From contig NZ_AP024235.1 of assembly GCF_016756315.1 (NCBI RefSeq), positions 2,170,001-2,234,000 on the forward strand: a stretch of DNA of 64,000 bases. The letters are read 5' to 3'. Positions 36,104 to 44,924 of the stretch are shown in pieces. The notes beneath the pieces were generated by a model. The model saw nothing but the letters and a program-made list of their open reading frames with translations, was not told the DNA's origin and did not search any database. Each line of letters begins with the position of its first letter. Within the stretch, counting starts at the first letter, position 1. Position numbers and translations under genes: made by a program. The DNA is from Alteromonas sp. KC3 (GTDB lineage: Bacteria > Pseudomonadota > Gammaproteobacteria > Enterobacterales > Alteromonadaceae).

Positions 36104-36172
36104 ATCGTGCGCTACGTAAAATCTGAAATAAGTTTAGAGGTATATGTCGTCAGATTTTACGTAGAGCACGAT
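36104..36172. repeat. Paired inverted repeat B with 23-bp arms
   Basis: The left arm 36104-36126 and right arm 36150-36172 are complementary at 22 of 23 positions, with a 23-base spacer. The core CTACGTAAAATCTG is the same as in pair A, but spacer and outer arms differ. The two pairs bracket about 840 bases. Confidence 0.85.
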
Positions 36173-36340
36173 AAGGAATTCGACGTAATTTAAATTTTGA
36201 AATGCATATGAAGGCGTTTTACAACGTAGATTACGTGACCTAGATAGGAGTTTTAGAAATAACTCATGAGGTGTCGAATTCTTTGCAATGTTTCTAGTCA
36301 GAGAGTTTTATAACTTCAACATTCAAACGATTCGCTATTT

Positions 36341-37630
36341 TTACTTACTACGACTAAATACTTCTTCAAGGCGTTTTATATCTTCTTCAAAAGACAATGT
36401 TTCTTTAGCTCTTTGGAAACTTACCGATAAATATTTGTTTGCCGCGTTCTCAAAGTTTTTATCTTTTGAACGATATGTTGTGTGCACAGTAATGAGTGAC
36501 TTTAATATGCGGATTGCTACTTCAATTTTATCAGCTCCATCTCTTGCAATACTGGTATAGGCGTCGTCAAAGATATCCTCAACAACCAGTTCAGGCACAG
36601 ACACACGGTCGTACTTTACTGATTCATTTTTTAGAGTGTCACTTCTTTCTTCAGGGGCACATTCGTTATCGTACTCCCAAGTTAACAACAATCGAGTAAT
36701 GCTGCTCAGTATGGTTATAGCGGTTCCGTGATCGTTAACGGAGGGTGAAAGTGCGCGACATGCAATTTCTGCTAGCACAATAAATCCAAATCTGGGGTCA
36801 GCTTCAAATGAACGTGTTTCACTAATTGAAAATGCACATTCAATGTCATTGTCTTTTACTGGTTGTGTTGTATAAGCAATAGGCTTCTCGGGCGTAACAA
36901 ATTCACCGGGAAGCATGGCGACATTAATAAACACATCGTTTTGTTTTGCATAATATTGAAGCTTAGCGATATCGATAAGCTGTATGTACCCTACTCGCTT
37001 ACTATATATGGTATGGGTCCCCTGCACTGCTGCTTGGCTCGCCGGTACTGCACCTAAACATGGACGTGAAATTCTATTTTCTATCGCGCGTTTTGTAGCA
37101 GCTTCTACTTTAAGCACGGTCGAGCCTACACGGCCTAGTCGAGCAACGCTATCTACCCATCGAATAAACGTTAAAATAACCATGACAAACGCAAAGCAAG
37201 TTAACGCAAATAAAATAAATGTGCCTGATTTACCGAAAAACGCATTGTTCATAACTGTAAGCGCTACTGCGCTATAGATAAATGCCCCAATAAAAACAGA
37301 CAAAGCGTTTTGAGACACGTCGTCTGAAATTATTAAGCTTAAACTTCTTGGCGTTGAAGACTGACTTGCTGACGCGTAGGCGTTAACCATAGTGCCTGCA
37401 GAGAACGTTGCTATCACCATCATGCTTGACGCCATAATGGAAAGTAGCGTCTCTACGGATTCAGGTTTTATTTCAGGGATATGTTCATGCAATGACGTAC
37501 CGTCGGCAACTTTAGCAACAAATACAGACATAAAAGACAATAGGCAGAAGGCTAAAGGCTTTACCCATAGTTTTTCTTTAAAGTGGTAGACTAAAAATCG
37601 CAATCTATCTACCGTAATTGGCGCTTCCAT
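36341..37630 (-). CDS. DUF2254 family membrane protein
   Basis: The 429-residue protein has about four N-terminal transmembrane helices (PLAFCLLSFMSVFVAKVA, LLSIMASSMMVIATFSAGTM, VFIGAFIYSAVALTVMN, FILFALTCFAFVMVILTFI) followed by a large cytosolic part with GYIQLIDIAKL and ADPRFGFIVLAEIACRALSPSVNDHGTA. The latter is the DUF2254 hallmark. Function is unknown. The gene is divergent from the response regulator, with the Fur box in the shared intergenic region. Confidence 0.88.
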   Translation of the reverse strand: MEAPITVDRLRFLVYHFKEKLWVKPLAFCLLSFMSVFVAKVADGTSLHEHIPEIKPESVETLLSIMASSMMVIATFSAGTMVNAYASASQSSTPRSLSLIISDDVSQNALSVFIGAFIYSAVALTVMNNAFFGKSGTFILFALTCFAFVMVILTFIRWVDSVARLGRVGSTVLKVEAATKRAIENRISRPCLGAVPASQAAVQGTHTIYSKRVGYIQLIDIAKLQYYAKQNDVFINVAMLPGEFVTPEKPIAYTTQPVKDNDIECAFSISETRSFEADPRFGFIVLAEIACRALSPSVNDHGTAITILSSITRLLLTWEYDNECAPEERSDTLKNESVKYDRVSVPELVVEDIFDDAYTSIARDGADKIEVAIRILKSLITVHTTYRSKDKNFENAANKYLSVSFQRAKETLSFEEDIKRLEEVFSRSK

Positions 37631-37738
37631 TCATAACTCTCAAGATGCTTGTTAATTTTATATACGGGTAATTCATTAGATTCGTTTACGTTTTATGTCT
37701 CTATTTAAAATTTTGAGTGTATAAATACTCAATCTAAT

Positions 37739-37753
37739 TGATAATCATTATCA
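37739..37753. promoter_or_regulatory. Perfect Fur box upstream of the PfeR-like regulator
   Basis: TGATAATCATTATCA matches the 7-1-7 Fur consensus at all 14 specified positions and extends to a 19-bp palindrome (37737-37755). It lies 48 bases before the preferred ATG (37802) and 108 bases before the divergent DUF2254 gene. Confidence 0.9.
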
Positions 37754-37801
37754 ATAGAGTTAATGTGTATGCGATTTCAATTGGACGCATGCTATGGACA
37801 T

Positions 37802-38491
37802 ATGGACACTGCAAAAATACTTATCATTGAAGATGACGTAACGTTAAGTCAACAAATCGCTACACTATTGACAGACAAAGGCTTTGAAGCCCGTCAATGC
37901 CATGATGGAGATCAGGGTTTGGCGACTGCGCTTCAAGAGCGGTTCGACCTCATATTGCTAGACGTGTTATTGCCTAAGATGAATGGCTTTTCCCTTTTGA
38001 GTCAGCTTAGAAAGCAAAAGCAGACACCCGTTATGATGGTTACCGCCTGTGGTGCTGAGCAAGAACGTATCAAGGGTTATAGTAACGGCGCCGATGACTA
38101 TATGCCTAAACCATTCAGCTTTGTCGAGATGATGCTGCGTATCGAGGCGTTATTACGTCGTTCATTCACGTCTCAAAAACAGGAAACGGTTGTCAATGTG
38201 CTTAACGTTGACGAAATAGCGTTGGATAAAAAAACGCTGAAAGCCTGTTTCGCTGAAAAAGACCTTGGTTTAACACCTATCCAATTTAAGCTGTTGTGGG
38301 TAATGCTTGAAAATAAAGACGAAGTAATGAGCAAACCGCTTCTTTATCAAACGGTGCTTGATAGAACGTTCAGTCGTTATGATAGAAGCCTTGATATGCA
38401 CATGAGTAGAGTACGTAAAAAACTGGTGGAAGCCGGTATGTCCCCTACTCGCCTTGCCACTCAACATGGCAAAGGCTATTTGTTTTCATGA
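37802..38491 (+). CDS. OmpR-family response regulator, PfeR-like
   Basis: The 229-residue protein has a receiver (ILIIEDDVTLSQQI, phospho-Asp in LILLDVLLPKMNG, Thr/Lys in VTACG and YMPKPFSF) and a C-terminal winged helix (LTPIQFKLLWVMLENKDEVMS, VRKKLVEAG, TQHGKGYLF). A perfect Fur box precedes it, its stop overlaps the kinase by 4 bases, and a siderophore locus is nearby. That is the layout of the ferric-enterobactin system PfeR-PfeS, so control of the petrobactin receptor is inferred. An in-frame ATG at 37763 would add 13 residues. Confidence 0.87.
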   Translation: MDTAKILIIEDDVTLSQQIATLLTDKGFEARQCHDGDQGLATALQERFDLILLDVLLPKMNGFSLLSQLRKQKQTPVMMVTACGAEQERIKGYSNGADDYMPKPFSFVEMMLRIEALLRRSFTSQKQETVVNVLNVDEIALDKKTLKACFAEKDLGLTPIQFKLLWVMLENKDEVMSKPLLYQTVLDRTFSRYDRSLDMHMSRVRKKLVEAGMSPTRLATQHGKGYLFS

Positions 38492-39849
38492 AAAAGAAAC
38501 TGTTTTGGAAGCTCTGTGCAACCATTGCGGTTGGCACTGTTGCCTTGATTTGGGTTGTTGATTGGCTAACAACGCAAACTGAAACCACAATGAGCCACTT
38601 GTCAATTGAACACCAACAACAGCTCAATAATTATGGAAAAGAAGCCGAACGCGTATATTTGGAAGAAGGCGAAGCGGCGCTAGCGACATGGCTTAGTACC
38701 TTTCAAAAGAAGGAAAAAACCTGGGCCGCCATTGTTACTTCAAACATTAAGCCCCTTGCCGACAGTAAAATCCCTCAAACCTATATTGATGAGTTTAGGA
38801 TTGGACGAAGTGTCGAGTGGAAAATACATCTTTATTTTGACTACAACCCTATTATGGAAGTCCCTTTTCTAGACTCAAAATCGCATTTTTTAATTCAATT
38901 ACCACAAAGGATGCGGCCAGGTACTTACCTCACCTATATCGATATATTGCTTCAAATAGCATTGCCTTTCGTGATTTTGTGCGCTGTCAGCTTTGTCCTT
39001 TATCGCCATGTTATGACACCACTTAAAAAGCTGGAAACCGCAACAACCGCATTTAGTAAAGGTAAGTTTGATGTTCGTGTTAGTGACTCTTTAAGCAATC
39101 GTAACGATGAACTTTATACGCTTGCTGTGCATTTTGACGGTATGGCTGAACGCATTGGAAAGCTTATTTACAACCAGCGTGAATTACTCTCAGATTTATC
39201 CCATGAACTAAGAACGCCGCTAACCCGCGTTGATATGGCAATTGATATGCTTGAGAACGATATCGATAACAAAAATACGTTGGCGCGCCTACGCTATGAA
39301 TCTCAGAATATGCGCGCCTTAGTTGAAGACGCATTAACGCTGGCATGGCTGAACAATGAATCGCCAGCGCTTAATAACGAGTCGTTTGATCTTTCAGAAC
39401 TTATACAAGTCATATGTGATGACGCGGCATTTGAATACCCAGACAGAACAATTAATTTAACACTGCCAGAATGTGCGCCCATCGAGCAAAGTAGCCAGCA
39501 AGCACTGGGACAGGCTATCGAGAATATTATTCGCAACGCATTAAAATACACACCAGAACACAGTCGTATTGAAGTTAACCTTGTATGCCACGCGACTCAC
39601 TACGCGCTTTCTGTATTAGATTTTGGTCATGGTGTACCAGAGAGTATGTTGGGTGACATTTTTAAACCCTTTTTTAGAGTGGATAAATCCCATGGAACCC
39701 ACGTGATTGGGCAAAAACGCGGTGGTTTTGGTTTGGGACTAGCGTTGGCACAACGCCAAGTTACAGCGGTTGGCGGTAAAATTAGCGCACGAAATCATGC
39801 GCAAGGCGAATTGACTGGTCTAGAAATAGACATCGTGTTACCGCGCTAG
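38488..39849 (+). CDS. Membrane sensor histidine kinase, PfeS-like
   Basis: The 453-residue kinase has a first membrane helix (ATIAVGTVALIWVVDWL), a ~120-residue periplasmic sensor, a second helix (IALPFVILCAVSFVLY), a HAMP linker (RHVMTPLKKLETATTAF), the HisKA box LLSDLSHELRTPLTRVDMA and an ATPase domain with N box ENIIRNALKYTP and G boxes DFGHGVP and GFGLGLAL. The context suggests it senses iron or ferri-siderophore in the periplasm. The ligand cannot be read from sequence. Confidence 0.9.
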   Translation: MKKKLFWKLCATIAVGTVALIWVVDWLTTQTETTMSHLSIEHQQQLNNYGKEAERVYLEEGEAALATWLSTFQKKEKTWAAIVTSNIKPLADSKIPQTYIDEFRIGRSVEWKIHLYFDYNPIMEVPFLDSKSHFLIQLPQRMRPGTYLTYIDILLQIALPFVILCAVSFVLYRHVMTPLKKLETATTAFSKGKFDVRVSDSLSNRNDELYTLAVHFDGMAERIGKLIYNQRELLSDLSHELRTPLTRVDMAIDMLENDIDNKNTLARLRYESQNMRALVEDALTLAWLNNESPALNNESFDLSELIQVICDDAAFEYPDRTINLTLPECAPIEQSSQQALGQAIENIIRNALKYTPEHSRIEVNLVCHATHYALSVLDFGHGVPESMLGDIFKPFFRVDKSHGTHVIGQKRGGFGLGLALAQRQVTAVGGKISARNHAQGELTGLEIDIVLPR

Positions 39850-39855
39850 CGGTAA
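39838..39855. terminator. Hairpin at the convergent end of the kinase gene
   Basis: TTACCGC-GCTA-GCGGTAA is a perfect 7-bp stem with a 4-base loop spanning the kinase stop codon, between convergent genes. There is no clear T-tract, so a terminator role is only probable. Confidence 0.4.
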
Positions 39856-39883
39856 CACATTGGTTGACTGGAGAAATGGAAAG

Positions 39884-40930
39884 CTAAGTTATACTGGTAA
39901 TTTTTTTAGCAAGTTCGTTTCTGACAATTGCAGCACCCTCGGCAAGTGCTTTTAATTTTGCATTGGCAACGTCACTCGCCAGCGGCGCCATTCCGCAGTT
40001 AGTACAGGCAATAAGTTTATCTGGCTCGACGTATTTCAGTGCCTCTCGAAGTGTTGCTGCCACTTCTTCTGGCGTTTCAACTTCATTGGTTGCCACATCA
40101 ATCGCTCCCACTAAGACTTCTTTGCCGTCAAGCAGTTTGATCAATTCTATGGGCACGCGCGAGTTATGACATTCAAGTGACACCGCATCTATTTTAGAAG
40201 CTTGTAGTTTTGGAAAAACTTCTTCGTATTGACGCCACTGCGCCCCTAACGTCTTCTTCCAATCCGTATTGGCTTTAATGCCATAACCATAACAAATATG
40301 TACAACAGTTTTACACTGTAGCCCTTCTATTGCGCGCTCTAGTGCTGCTACACCCCAGTCATTCACCTCGTCAAAAAATACGTTAAAGGCAGGCTCATCA
40401 AACTGGATAACGTCAACACCCGCCGCCTCAAGTTCCTTCGCTTCTTGGTTTAATATTTTTGCGAATTCCCATGCTAACTGCTCGCGGCTCTTGTAGTGGT
40501 CGTCATACAAGGTATCAACCATCGTCATAGGGCCCGGTAGCGCCCATTTAATTGGTTTATCCGTTTGCGCCCGTAGATATTTTGCGTCGTCCACAAAAAC
40601 GGGTTTAACCCTGCTAACGCTGCCGGTCACTACGGGGACGCTTGCCTCATATCTATCACGAATTTTAACGGTTCTTTTATTTTCAAAATCAACGCCACTT
40701 AAATGCTCAATAAAGGTGGTGACAAAATGTTGCCTTGATTGTTCACCGTCACTGATTATATCGATACCAGCAAGCGCTTGGTCTTGAAGTGAAAGTCGAA
40801 GTGCGTCATTTTTGCCGTCGACAAGTTCGCTACCTTCAAGCTTCCAAGGTGACCACAGTGTTTCAGGTTGTGCTAGCCATGATGGTTTTGGCAAGCTGCC
40901 AGCGATAGAGGTTGGAATAAGTGTTTTCAT
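39884..40930 (-). CDS. mesD: Core methionine synthase MesD (MetE C-terminal-domain-like)
   Basis: The 348-residue protein corresponds to the catalytic C-terminal half of cobalamin-independent methionine synthase, without the folate-handling N-terminal half. Zinc ligands are visible as VVHICYG (His, Cys), SLECHNS (Glu) and CTNCGM (Cys); IQFDEPAF is also conserved. A DUF1852 gene lies immediately upstream in the same direction. That partnership defines the MesD/MesX system, a folate-independent methionine synthase reported to need MesX and oxygen. The family is secure; the methyl donor is not evident. Confidence 0.88.
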   Translation of the reverse strand: MKTLIPTSIAGSLPKPSWLAQPETLWSPWKLEGSELVDGKNDALRLSLQDQALAGIDIISDGEQSRQHFVTTFIEHLSGVDFENKRTVKIRDRYEASVPVVTGSVSRVKPVFVDDAKYLRAQTDKPIKWALPGPMTMVDTLYDDHYKSREQLAWEFAKILNQEAKELEAAGVDVIQFDEPAFNVFFDEVNDWGVAALERAIEGLQCKTVVHICYGYGIKANTDWKKTLGAQWRQYEEVFPKLQASKIDAVSLECHNSRVPIELIKLLDGKEVLVGAIDVATNEVETPEEVAATLREALKYVEPDKLIACTNCGMAPLASDVANAKLKALAEGAAIVRNELAKKITSIT

Positions 40931-40948
40931 AACGTTACTTCTTTTGCC

Positions 40949-41923
40949 TTAAGCGCATTGAGTTGAATAGGTTTGCAACAGTGATTTGTAAGGTTTGATA
41001 AACCTTTCTTCGACAAATTTGCCCTGCTCTACGGCAAGCTGCGTGCGCTCTTCGCGGTCATACGTAATCTGCGTAAGCGAATGGTCGGGGTTTTTAAGAC
41101 TGGGTCTAAAGCACCTTCCCGCAGGTGCATTGGCGTTGTAGATTTCAGGTCGATAAATCTTTTGGAATGTTTCCATGGTACTGATGGTGCTTACCAGTTC
41201 TAAATTGGTATAGTCGTTTAGTAAGTCACCAAAGAAATAGAAAGCGAATGGCGCAGCACTATTCGGCGGCATAAAATAGCGTACGCTTAACCCCATTTTT
41301 TTAAAGTACTGTTCGGTTAAAGACGACTCATTTGGCTGATATTCATAACCCAACACCGGGTGCTCATTTTCCGTGCGATAATATGTCTTGCTGTCTGACA
41401 CGCTTAAACATATGACGGGCTTTTTCGAAAATGCGTTTTGATACGTAGACGAATTAACGAATTGCTTAAACAAGGAACCATGAAGTTCGCCAAAGTCAGA
41501 AGGAACACTAAACCCTTGTTTGTCCTTGTTGTGCTGTGCCAAAACGACGCTGAAATCATAATCGCGTACATACGAAGAAAAATTGTTACCCACAATGCCG
41601 TCATGGCGCTTGCCTGTTACCTTGTCCACAATAACAGTTTGTAATACTTCGATGTTAGGAAACGCAGTACCCTGCCCAGCAATTTCAACGTCTACCGATA
41701 TAATATTTAGTTCAACAGTGTATCGGTCCGCGGTCTGATTATCCCAGTAGGCCAAGGCGTTAAAGCGATTATCAATCATGGTTAACGCATTGCTTACATT
41801 GCTTTTTCGCTTATCGCCTCTAGCAAGGTTAGCGAAGTTTGTTGTAATGCGCGTGTGCTGTGAGGGTTCGTAGTTTTCATCAAAACGTAAACGACTTAGA
41901 GAAAAAGTGATGTCCTGTGCCAT
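40949..41923 (-). CDS. mesX: MesX, DUF1852 partner of MesD
   Basis: The 324-residue protein is DUF1852, starting ITFSLSRLRFDENYEPSQHTRITTNFANL, with NALAYWDNQTADRYTVELNI and the C-terminal RCFRPSLKNPDHSLTQITYDREER region. It has no signal peptide or membrane segment and no cofactor motif that I recognise. It is known from genetics as the obligatory partner of MesD. It starts 18 bases before mesD on the same strand. A MetR-like site lies 85 bases upstream. Confidence 0.87.
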   Translation of the reverse strand: MAQDITFSLSRLRFDENYEPSQHTRITTNFANLARGDKRKSNVSNALTMIDNRFNALAYWDNQTADRYTVELNIISVDVEIAGQGTAFPNIEVLQTVIVDKVTGKRHDGIVGNNFSSYVRDYDFSVVLAQHNKDKQGFSVPSDFGELHGSLFKQFVNSSTYQNAFSKKPVICLSVSDSKTYYRTENEHPVLGYEYQPNESSLTEQYFKKMGLSVRYFMPPNSAAPFAFYFFGDLLNDYTNLELVSTISTMETFQKIYRPEIYNANAPAGRCFRPSLKNPDHSLTQITYDREERTQLAVEQGKFVEERFIKPYKSLLQTYSTQCA

Positions 41924-42007
41924 AAGAGTATCTTACTGTTAGTACGGTATGGCATAGTTATACATGCGATTAATTATGAAAAAAAATGGTATAAATTCAT
42001 ATTTGCA

Positions 42008-42020
42008 TGAATATTTTTCA
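42008..42020. promoter_or_regulatory. Candidate MetR box upstream of mesX-mesD
   Basis: TGAATATTTTTCA fits the LysR-type MetR consensus TGAA-N5-TTCA, with the favoured A/T at the centre. It lies 85-97 bases before the mesX start. MetR activates methionine-synthase genes with homocysteine as co-effector. Confidence 0.55.
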
Positions 42021-42049
42021 CATAATGGCGAGGCGAACTGAAGATAAAG

Positions 42050-42080
42050 AAGGAAAACACATTATCTTGTTTTCCTTTTT
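42050..42080. terminator. Hairpin terminator between the siderophore operon and mesX
   Basis: AAGGAAAACA-8 bases-TGTTTTCCTT is a perfect 10-bp stem followed by TTT on the plus strand. It sits downstream of the minus-strand acyltransferase. A second perfect 11-bp hairpin, TAAGCAGCGTA/TACGCTGCTTA, lies at 42129-42163. Confidence 0.6.
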
Positions 42081-42199
42081 AAGCGCATTTTATGCGAATA
42101 CTTTTTAGCGATTATTTTTTAGCGTATGTAAGCAGCGTAATTTTTCGCTATATACGCTGCTTATGGGGGCGTTGTGTAGCTAATACCTATGTAATACCC

Positions 42200-43342
42200 C
42201 TATGTGTTTGATGCTACGGTACCGTTTTGCCCTTCAACCATAGATTGGCTCACCCTATTATTGTCTTTGTTTCCAACGCTATATTGGTGCCACGGCAATA
42301 CCAGATAATGACAAAGCAACAGAATAATGGCCATGGCAAGCAGCGTGGGTAGCATAGATAGCTGCTGCAGGCCCACCAGCATAAGCCCCCAACCAATTGA
42401 TACCCATTGCACAACGTATAGCGCAGTCACGTATTTACCCCAAAATGCCAATAGGGTCACAACTGAAGTGTGTTGAAACCGACTCACAATAAGGTGTATG
42501 CCATAAAGAAACAATAAGACTATTCCTGTCATTAACACCACAATGCCAGGCCCACTTCGCAAATTAGTGACAATATGGTAGTCCGGGTTTGTCAGTGTTA
42601 ATGCCACACCAAGCATGAAGCAAACCATACCCAGTTTAAAGCACCATAGGAAATCTAGTGTTGCAGCGTGTGGTTGTTTTACAAATCGACCAAAAGCCAT
42701 GCCAAGAACTGGATAAGCTAACCATGGAAATATCGGAAACATGGTTCCCGCATCCTCATCACCAATAAATAATTTCCAAAATTCATTGAACATCGCTGAT
42801 GTTGTGTACTTATCCCATGCAAAGTGAGATGAAAATATAACCACAAGCGCAAACGCTATCCATACAAGCACCTGATTGCTTAGCTTTTTCAACACAGCAC
42901 AGATTATTAACGCTATACCTGCGAACTGAAACACGTCACCAATAAGAAATTCAGTAAGCGGCGTGTGCGGTGCTACATCATCATAAGTGACAAGCCCTAG
43001 TTGGATAGAAAGCCACATAGGAACGGTACCACGTAAAAGATTAAGTGCGTAACCAAGTGCAAACAGCATTAGCGCCCTTTTTATTTCTACGCCAAAACGT
43101 TCTGTACCCGAAAATCCAACAAAGATTCCCATGATAAAAACAAACATGGACGCCGCTGGCCACCCCAACGCAAATTTAACCACAGTACCAAAGAAACCAA
43201 AACGAACCTCGGGTAAGCCGTAAAAATCCAGCACATGGATCATTACCATGAGCAGCACGGCAAGGCCCTTTGCAACATCAAATGTCGATTCTCGACGAGC
43301 GAGCAGAGGTTTTGCGTTTTCTGGAATAAAAAAAAGCTTCAT
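42200..43342 (-). CDS. HGSNAT/DUF1624-like multi-spanning acyltransferase of the siderophore operon
   Basis: The 380-residue membrane protein has about ten helices. The start STFDVAKGLAVLLMVMIHVLDFYG resembles the heparan-alpha-glucosaminide N-acetyltransferase catalytic family (DUF1624), with its R-x3-D-x3-G-x5-M-x2-H type signature. Other features are FPWLAYPVLGMAFGRF and FWGKYVTALYVVQWVS. It follows the PepSY gene by 43 bases, so it is probably the last gene of the asb operon. It might acylate a siderophore, its precursor or an envelope glycan; none is proven. Confidence 0.75.
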   Translation of the reverse strand: MKLFFIPENAKPLLARRESTFDVAKGLAVLLMVMIHVLDFYGLPEVRFGFFGTVVKFALGWPAASMFVFIMGIFVGFSGTERFGVEIKRALMLFALGYALNLLRGTVPMWLSIQLGLVTYDDVAPHTPLTEFLIGDVFQFAGIALIICAVLKKLSNQVLVWIAFALVVIFSSHFAWDKYTTSAMFNEFWKLFIGDEDAGTMFPIFPWLAYPVLGMAFGRFVKQPHAATLDFLWCFKLGMVCFMLGVALTLTNPDYHIVTNLRSGPGIVVLMTGIVLLFLYGIHLIVSRFQHTSVVTLLAFWGKYVTALYVVQWVSIGWGLMLVGLQQLSMLPTLLAMAIILLLCHYLVLPWHQYSVGNKDNNRVSQSMVEGQNGTVASNT

Positions 43343-43385
43343 AGCGTGTGTTTCTTCTTATCGTTAACAGGTAAATGGATATTCA

Positions 43386-44924
43386 TCACTGAATGGTCTT
43401 TGATTTTTCAGACAAGTTCGCGCCTAGCCAAAATAAGAGACAGGTAAAGCAGAACAGTGTGAAAGACAACGAAAATGGACTGCTGTAGCCATTGTTAAGG
43501 TAGTTAAATACCGACTTTCCGAATCCTATACCTTCGAATGTCAAAAGCAGCGTGAGTACCAAGGCACTCATCAAGGAGAACCGCGAAATCATAGTTAACA
43601 CGGTTTTCGTGTAAAATGCGGCTAGCACAGTGATGCTGTATACAGCGAAAAAGGAGGCCTCTACAAAAAGTGCTCTGCTTTCTATGGTTGTACTCAAGGC
43701 TCTCTCTAGCAAAAATGCAAAGGCCGTAGCAGGTATGATGCCAGCGCACCCACCTAGTGTTAGCGCTGACATGGTTCGCTTTAAACGGGTTGAAATGTTT
43801 TTGTTATTGTGGAATTTGTTGAGCCACAACATATTGCCTACAATGATTAACCCGCATACGCTAAGGCCAAGAATAAAAAAGATAATACGCACATCGACAC
43901 CGGCAAAGTGCCCAAAATGCAACGCATAGAGAAAGCGTGTTCCATCAGCAAAGGCATTTCTTTCTTCTGGGTTTATATCTTTTGAAAAGCCCTTATCCTT
44001 AACGCGATAGGTCATGTCTATGCGTTGTGCGAAATTATCATTATGCTGACCGATAATTCTAATTAACGCGTTCTCATCACCATAATTGGTTAGGCGTAAC
44101 GAAGATGCTTTAGCGTTCTGCTCAGTTTCAAACGTAGTGATAATCGCGTTCAAGTCCGGCATTTCACGCTCTACACCTGCATGTACCTCCGTTATTCTAG
44201 GAAATCCAGAATCGTTGAGTAACGCCGTTCTGTCGCCATTATAAACAAACAACAAAGTGACGACTTGTGAAATAAGCCCCAGGTTAAACATCAGCCCAGT
44301 CAACGCATACATAAAGGTATAAGGTAAACTCATTACCCCTACCACATTGTGCATGTCGGTAAGTTGATAGCGCATCGTCGACTGCGAACCTCGGTAAAAG
44401 AAAAAATGCGTAATAAGTTTCTTAAACTGAACAACAATACCGGTAAAAATAACAACCATAAAAAATAGAGTTATAACCCCGACGATGTGGTCGCCGAATG
44501 GTAAGTTTAAATCTATGTGAAGGCCGTAAAGGAAGTCAGCTAAGTGAAAACTGTCTATGGATGCAACCGTCTCGCCGTTGGTTGGGTCAACATAAATTGA
44601 TGTGAGTTCACCTTTGGGAGCGCTCTCTCCATTCAATGGCAAATACAGTTCATAAAGCGGCTGAACGTCCGTGGGCAGCACAATAAACATCCTTTCTTCG
44701 GCATTTATATCGTACTGTTCAAACTGTTTTGCAATGATATCGCTGGTTGGCAGCGCGGGTGTCGCAGTTGCTACATCAGTGTGTGGTAACACAGACCACG
44801 CCTTAATCTCTGGATAAAATAACGTTAATGAACCAGCCCAAAAAACGACGAACAAAGGAATGGCGATAAACAAGCCTATCCATCCGTGCCCTTCTAATGC
44901 AGAGCGAATAACACTGGCCTTCAT
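43386..44924 (-). CDS. PepSY-associated membrane protein, probable ferri-siderophore reductase
   Basis: The 512-residue protein begins SALEGHGWIGLFIAIPLFVVFWAGSL, the PepSY_TM hallmark with a heme- or metal-binding type His. Other helices contain HIDLNLPFGDHIVGVITLFFM, LTDMHNVVGVMSLPYTFMYALTGLMF and RFLYALHFGHFAGVDVRIIFFILGL, with several membrane histidines. Relatives (PiuB, FoxB, FecS-like) sit with siderophore receptors and reduce ferric siderophores in the periplasm or inner membrane. It overlaps the small membrane gene upstream by 4 bases. Confidence 0.85.
   Translation of the reverse strand: MKASVIRSALEGHGWIGLFIAIPLFVVFWAGSLTLFYPEIKAWSVLPHTDVATATPALPTSDIIAKQFEQYDINAEERMFIVLPTDVQPLYELYLPLNGESAPKGELTSIYVDPTNGETVASIDSFHLADFLYGLHIDLNLPFGDHIVGVITLFFMVVIFTGIVVQFKKLITHFFFYRGSQSTMRYQLTDMHNVVGVMSLPYTFMYALTGLMFNLGLISQVVTLLFVYNGDRTALLNDSGFPRITEVHAGVEREMPDLNAIITTFETEQNAKASSLRLTNYGDENALIRIIGQHNDNFAQRIDMTYRVKDKGFSKDINPEERNAFADGTRFLYALHFGHFAGVDVRIIFFILGLSVCGLIIVGNMLWLNKFHNNKNISTRLKRTMSALTLGGCAGIIPATAFAFLLERALSTTIESRALFVEASFFAVYSITVLAAFYTKTVLTMISRFSLMSALVLTLLLTFEGIGFGKSVFNYLNNGYSSPFSLSFTLFCFTCLLFWLGANLSEKSKTIQ

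Larger units (their letters stand above)
34960..36340. other. 1.4-kb AT-rich region without convincing genes, rich in inverted repeats
   Basis: All six frames are interrupted by frequent stops. The sequence is more AT-rich than its neighbours. It holds the recombinase upstream palindromes (34998-35031 and 35068-35081), two paired repeats with the same arm (35206-35264 and 36104-36172), and one 33-codon ORF (35945-36046). It looks like accessory or decayed mobile DNA, bounded by the recombinase and a DUF2254 gene. Confidence 0.7.

Noticed and set aside
35206..36172. Classical integron attC sites or cassette array
   Set aside because: The paired repeats lack the GTTRRRY/RYYYAAC boxes, the bracketed DNA has no cassette ORF, and the recombinase shows no obvious integron-integrase insert. 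Only a looser analogy is kept.
36288..36560. 90-residue plus-strand ORF over the end of the DUF2254 gene
   Set aside because: It is antisense to a well-supported family protein and has no recognisable features.
41924..42199. SAM or cobalamin riboswitch upstream of mesX
   Set aside because: I saw no conserved SAM-I or B12-box pattern. Only a MetR-like site and hairpins are present.
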